Below, piece after piece: positions 34,629-36,518 of a stretch of 36,518 nt of DNA. The translations under genes and the position numbers were made by a program. Below the pieces are notes generated by a model. The model made no database searches and was not told the origin of the DNA. It was given only the letters and a program-made list of their open reading frames with translations. The stretch comes from Candidatus Omnitrophota bacterium. GTDB lineage: Bacteria; Omnitrophota; Gorgyraeia; 2-01-FULL-45-10; JAHFGN01. The DNA lies in the NCBI GenBank assembly GCA_023247415.1, contig JAHFGN010000008.1:1-36518 (forward strand), given 5' to 3'. Each line of letters opens with the position of its first letter. The stretch's first letter is position 1.

Positions 34629-34655
34629 GATATTTCAAAACAAAAAAGGCTGATC

Positions 34656-35984
34656 ATGTCCCGAAAGACATTCTACGGCGGTGTTCATCCGCCCGGCAAC
34701 AAGCATAGGACCTCAAGCGTGCCTATAAGGAAGGCGGCCCTGCCGAAGAAGGTAGTCATACCGCTTGCCCAGCATACCGGCTCTCCTTGCGAAGCGGCAG
34801 TGGCTGTCAACGACGAAGTCAAGACAGGATCGGTTTTAGGCAAGGCCAGCGGTTTCATATCAAGCCCGGTCCACGCCTCCATATCCGGCAAGGTCAAGAA
34901 AATAACTCATATGCCACATCCTGTCTTCTCCAGAGCTCTGGCTGTGGTCATTGAGAATGACGGTGTCCGGGAAGAGGAGGTTTTCATCCCACGCCGTAAT
35001 GATGAGATAGAGTCCCTCTCCAAAGAGGCGCTGTTAGAGATTGTCAAGAATTCCGGAATAGTGGGTCTCGGAGGCGCGGCGTTCCCGACGCACGTCAAAT
35101 TATCGCCTCCTGAAAGTAAGCCGGTAGACACATTTTTGTTGAACGGAGCGGAATGCGAACCATATCTCACCTGCGACGAACGGCTGATGATAGAGAGAGC
35201 CGATGACATTCTAAAGGGATTGGCAATAATTTGCAAGATTTTAGGCGTCAATGACGCTTGTATCGCGATAGAGAACAATAAACCCCTCGCTATCGAAGCG
35301 ATTAGGAAGGCATTGCTAAGTACAAAGTACGAAATACTAAGTGCGAAACTGGTTGTTCTCCCCACAAAATATCCGCAGGGCGCTGAGAAGCAGCTGATCA
35401 GGAGCGTCTTAAATCGGGTTGTGCCCGAAGGCGGTCTTCCAATGGATGTCGGCTGCGTTGTCAATAATGTCGGGACCGCGCTTGCTGTCTACGAAGCCGT
35501 ATATAAAGGTAAGGCCTTGATAGAGAGGTGTGTTACTGTAAGCGGCGGGTGCGTGAAAGAGCCTGCCAATCTTCAGGTCAGGATCGGGACGCTCGTCTCC
35601 AGCCTTATAGAGGAATTAGGCGGCCTCAATGAACCTCCGGCAAAGGTTATATTCGGCGGGCCGATGATGGGCATAGCGCAATATACTATGGATGTGCCGG
35701 TTGTAAAGGGAACGAGCGGCATCCTGTTTTTATCAAAGGCCGAAGCCGCGGATGCAGCAGAAAGCGTCTGTATAAGATGCTCAAGGTGTGTACAGGTATG
35801 CCCGGCGGGGATTATGCCGACAACAATAGCGAATCTTGTGAAGCGAACGAGATTCACTGAGGCAAAAGAATTCGGGATTACGCAATGCATTGAATGCGGG
35901 GCCTGCGTCTACGAATGTCCGGCGAAGATTCCGCTTTTGGATTATATTAAGTTTGGTAAGTCGAAGTTAATAGTTAAAAAATAA
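34656..35984 (+). CDS. rnfC: Rnf electron transport complex subunit C
   Basis: This 442-residue protein is the NADH/FMN-side peripheral subunit of the ion-translocating ferredoxin:NAD+ oxidoreductase. The N-terminus has GGVHPPGNKHRTSS and a biotinyl-like domain (VNDEVKTGSVLGKASGFISS, VHASISGKVK). The Complex1-51K-like region follows with NSGIVGLGGAAFPTHVKL, LNGAECEPYLTCDERLM and KYPQGAEKQLI. Two [4Fe-4S] motifs sit near the C-terminus: Cys372/375/378/382 (CIRCSRCVQVCPAG) and Cys411/414/417/421 (CIECGACVYECPAK). Length and order are as expected. A short quasi-repeat (35317-35349) lies in frame within it. The rnfD gene follows after a palindromic repeat, so they probably form one operon from the strong promoter upstream. 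Confidence 0.96.
   Translation: MSRKTFYGGVHPPGNKHRTSSVPIRKAALPKKVVIPLAQHTGSPCEAAVAVNDEVKTGSVLGKASGFISSPVHASISGKVKKITHMPHPVFSRALAVVIENDGVREEEVFIPRRNDEIESLSKEALLEIVKNSGIVGLGGAAFPTHVKLSPPESKPVDTFLLNGAECEPYLTCDERLMIERADDILKGLAIICKILGVNDACIAIENNKPLAIEAIRKALLSTKYEILSAKLVVLPTKYPQGAEKQLIRSVLNRVVPEGGLPMDVGCVVNNVGTALAVYEAVYKGKALIERCVTVSGGCVKEPANLQVRIGTLVSSLIEELGGLNEPPAKVIFGGPMMGIAQYTMDVPVVKGTSGILFLSKAEAADAAESVCIRCSRCVQVCPAGIMPTTIANLVKRTRFTEAKEFGITQCIECGACVYECPAKIPLLDYIKFGKSKLIVKK
35317..35349. repeat. In-frame quasi-tandem array (AAGTACGAA type) in rnfC
   Basis: CTAAGTACAAAGTACGAAAT followed by ACTAAGTGCGAAA is a run of 8-9 nt units coding for STKYEILSAK in the variable segment before KYPQGAEKQ. It resembles in style the arrays at 48-78 and 23101-23137. 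Confidence 0.5.
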
Positions 35985-35985
35985 C

Positions 35986-36068
35986 CCCTCACCTTTTTCC
36001 TCTCCCAGGGAGCCGTAGGGCAGACTTAAGTCTGCCCTACGGTCATGGGGAGAGGGTAGGGTGAGGGG
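35986..36068. repeat. Perfect 30-bp palindrome, copy 3 (36013-36042), within a larger C-rich/G-rich inverted repeat
   Basis: The 30-bp core is identical to 90-119 and 31988-32017. It is flanked by CCCCTCACC...CCTCTCCCAGG before and CATGGGGAGAGGGTAGGGTG plus AGGGGG after, which are complementary in outline. The composite fills nearly the whole 100-nt gap between rnfC and rnfD, leaving only 16 bases before the rnfD ATG. Confidence 0.9.
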
Positions 36069-36084
36069 GCGCTCAAACCTATCC

Positions 36085-36518
36085 ATGAATGTATCTATAT
36101 CGCCGCATATAAGGTCGAGCAGGGCAACGAAAGAGGTGATGTGGTCGGTCTTTCTCGCGTTGATTCCGGCCGGGGCGGCAGGCGTATTCATATTTGGCGT
36201 AAACGCGCTCTTGGTTATAATCGCTTCTATCGCGGCCGCGCTTATAGCCGAGATCGCGGTCCAGGCTGCCAGCCGTAAGACGATCTCGATATTGGATGGC
36301 AGCGTGTTTATAACAGGCCTTCTCTTGGCCTACAATCTGCCGCCGGGTGTTCCGCTCTGGATTCCTGTTATCGGCTCGCTCTTCGGCGTAGTGGTCGGCA
36401 AACAGCTCTTCGGCGGGCTCGGACATAATATATTCAATCCCGCGCTTGTGGGCAGGGCGTTCTTGATGGCGTCATGGCCTGTCTACATGACGGTGTGGAA
36501 AGCGCCGCGGATGTCTAT
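36085..36518 (+). CDS. rnfD: Rnf electron transport complex subunit D (5' part, cut by the window end)
   Basis: The first 144 codons are present from ATG 36085. They read MNVSISPHIRSSRATKEVMW, a hydrophobic helix, then ISILDGSVFITGLLLAYNLP, GKQLFGGLGHNIFNPALVGR and AFLMASWPVYMTVW. SPHIRS at the start, DGSxxITGLLL and GGLGxNxFNPALVGRAFL are diagnostic of RnfD/NqrB-type membrane subunits. The FMN-attachment threonine of RnfD would lie beyond the window. No Shine-Dalgarno sequence is visible before ATG, because the palindromic repeat occupies the leader; translation may depend on the rnfC transcript or on unusual initiation. Confidence 0.95.
   Translation, partial: MNVSISPHIRSSRATKEVMWSVFLALIPAGAAGVFIFGVNALLVIIASIAAALIAEIAVQAASRKTISILDGSVFITGLLLAYNLPPGVPLWIPVIGSLFGVVVGKQLFGGLGHNIFNPALVGRAFLMASWPVYMTVWKAPRMS

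Noticed and set aside
34276-34638. Longer 120-residue minus-strand frame over the Cys-rich gene
   Set aside because: It is in a different frame, crosses the hairpin repeat and rnfC promoter and has no family-like pattern; the 56-residue frame has Cys pairs and a ribosome-binding site.
34617-34655. TTG start for rnfC
   Set aside because: It lies upstream of the -10 box of a near-consensus promoter; ATG 34656 gives the family N-terminus.

Overview
The window looks like chromosome of an uncultured Omnitrophota-type bacterium (candidate OP3 lineage). The reasons are two enormous ORFs (about 3,280 and 3,020 residues), each opening with a signal peptide and built from unrelated enzyme-like domains joined by short Ser/Thr-Ser-Gly linkers, a type II secretion/type IV pilus operon with PilM and PilN fused, Rnf genes, and many small palindromic repeats at gene borders. 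Lineage is inferred from style; no rRNA is present. Almost everything is on the + strand. The only convincing minus-strand gene is a 56-residue Cys-rich protein at 34325-34495.

Layout. 1-5548: tail of a GspF/PilC gene, then four pseudopilins (G-, I-, J- and K-like), a PilM-PilN (GspL-like) fusion, a PilO/GspM-like and a PilP/GspC-like protein, tightly packed, followed by coupled thioredoxin reductase (5545-6474). 6515-11504: tRNA-Phe(GAA), endonuclease III, PHP-type DNA polymerase X, a B12-binding radical SAM protein, an SGNH-like protein lacking its nucleophile, and tRNA-Thr(CGT), whose 5' end overlaps the preceding stop codon. 11712-21548: giant protein 1, with an N-terminal region of unknown function, a Ser/Thr kinase-like domain, GNAT acetyltransferase, TPR repeats, a CheD-like deamidase domain, a methyltransferase-like domain and an unknown C-terminus. 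21657-22613: a decayed IS66-type transposase. 22881-31949: giant protein 2, with a ChaN/TIKI-like domain, an HExxH region, an internal hydrophobic segment, a VanX-like (M15) D,D-dipeptidase domain, an unknown domain, a gluzincin-like HExxH...E domain and an unknown C-terminus. 32200-33040: a three-gene locus around a small nucleotidyltransferase, possibly toxin-antitoxin. 33061-34335: MFS exporter. 34656-36518: rnfC and the start of rnfD.

Genes working together. The pseudopilin operon encodes a piston/pilus machine able to export proteins. The giant proteins carry export signals, yet giant 1 contains domains that use ATP, acetyl-CoA and probably SAM, which are cytoplasmic cofactors. Giant 2 carries peptidoglycan-peptidase and protease motifs. 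A plausible but unproven reading is that these are surface or secreted weapons or host-interaction proteins, with giant 1 acting in another cell's cytoplasm. trxB, nth and polX are housekeeping genes. RnfC/D imply ferredoxin:NAD+ redox coupling to an ion gradient.

Repeats dominate the non-coding DNA. They include a perfect 30-bp palindrome present three times, a roughly 49-bp CGGGACA...TGTCCCG hairpin present four times (three of them at or within about 13 nt of a start codon), a GGGACAGTCCC family that has entered coding sequence, short quasi-tandem arrays, and 45-bp direct repeats flanking a domain cassette inside giant 2. No CRISPR array, rRNA or replication origin was seen. No gene-free stretch exceeds about 260 bases.
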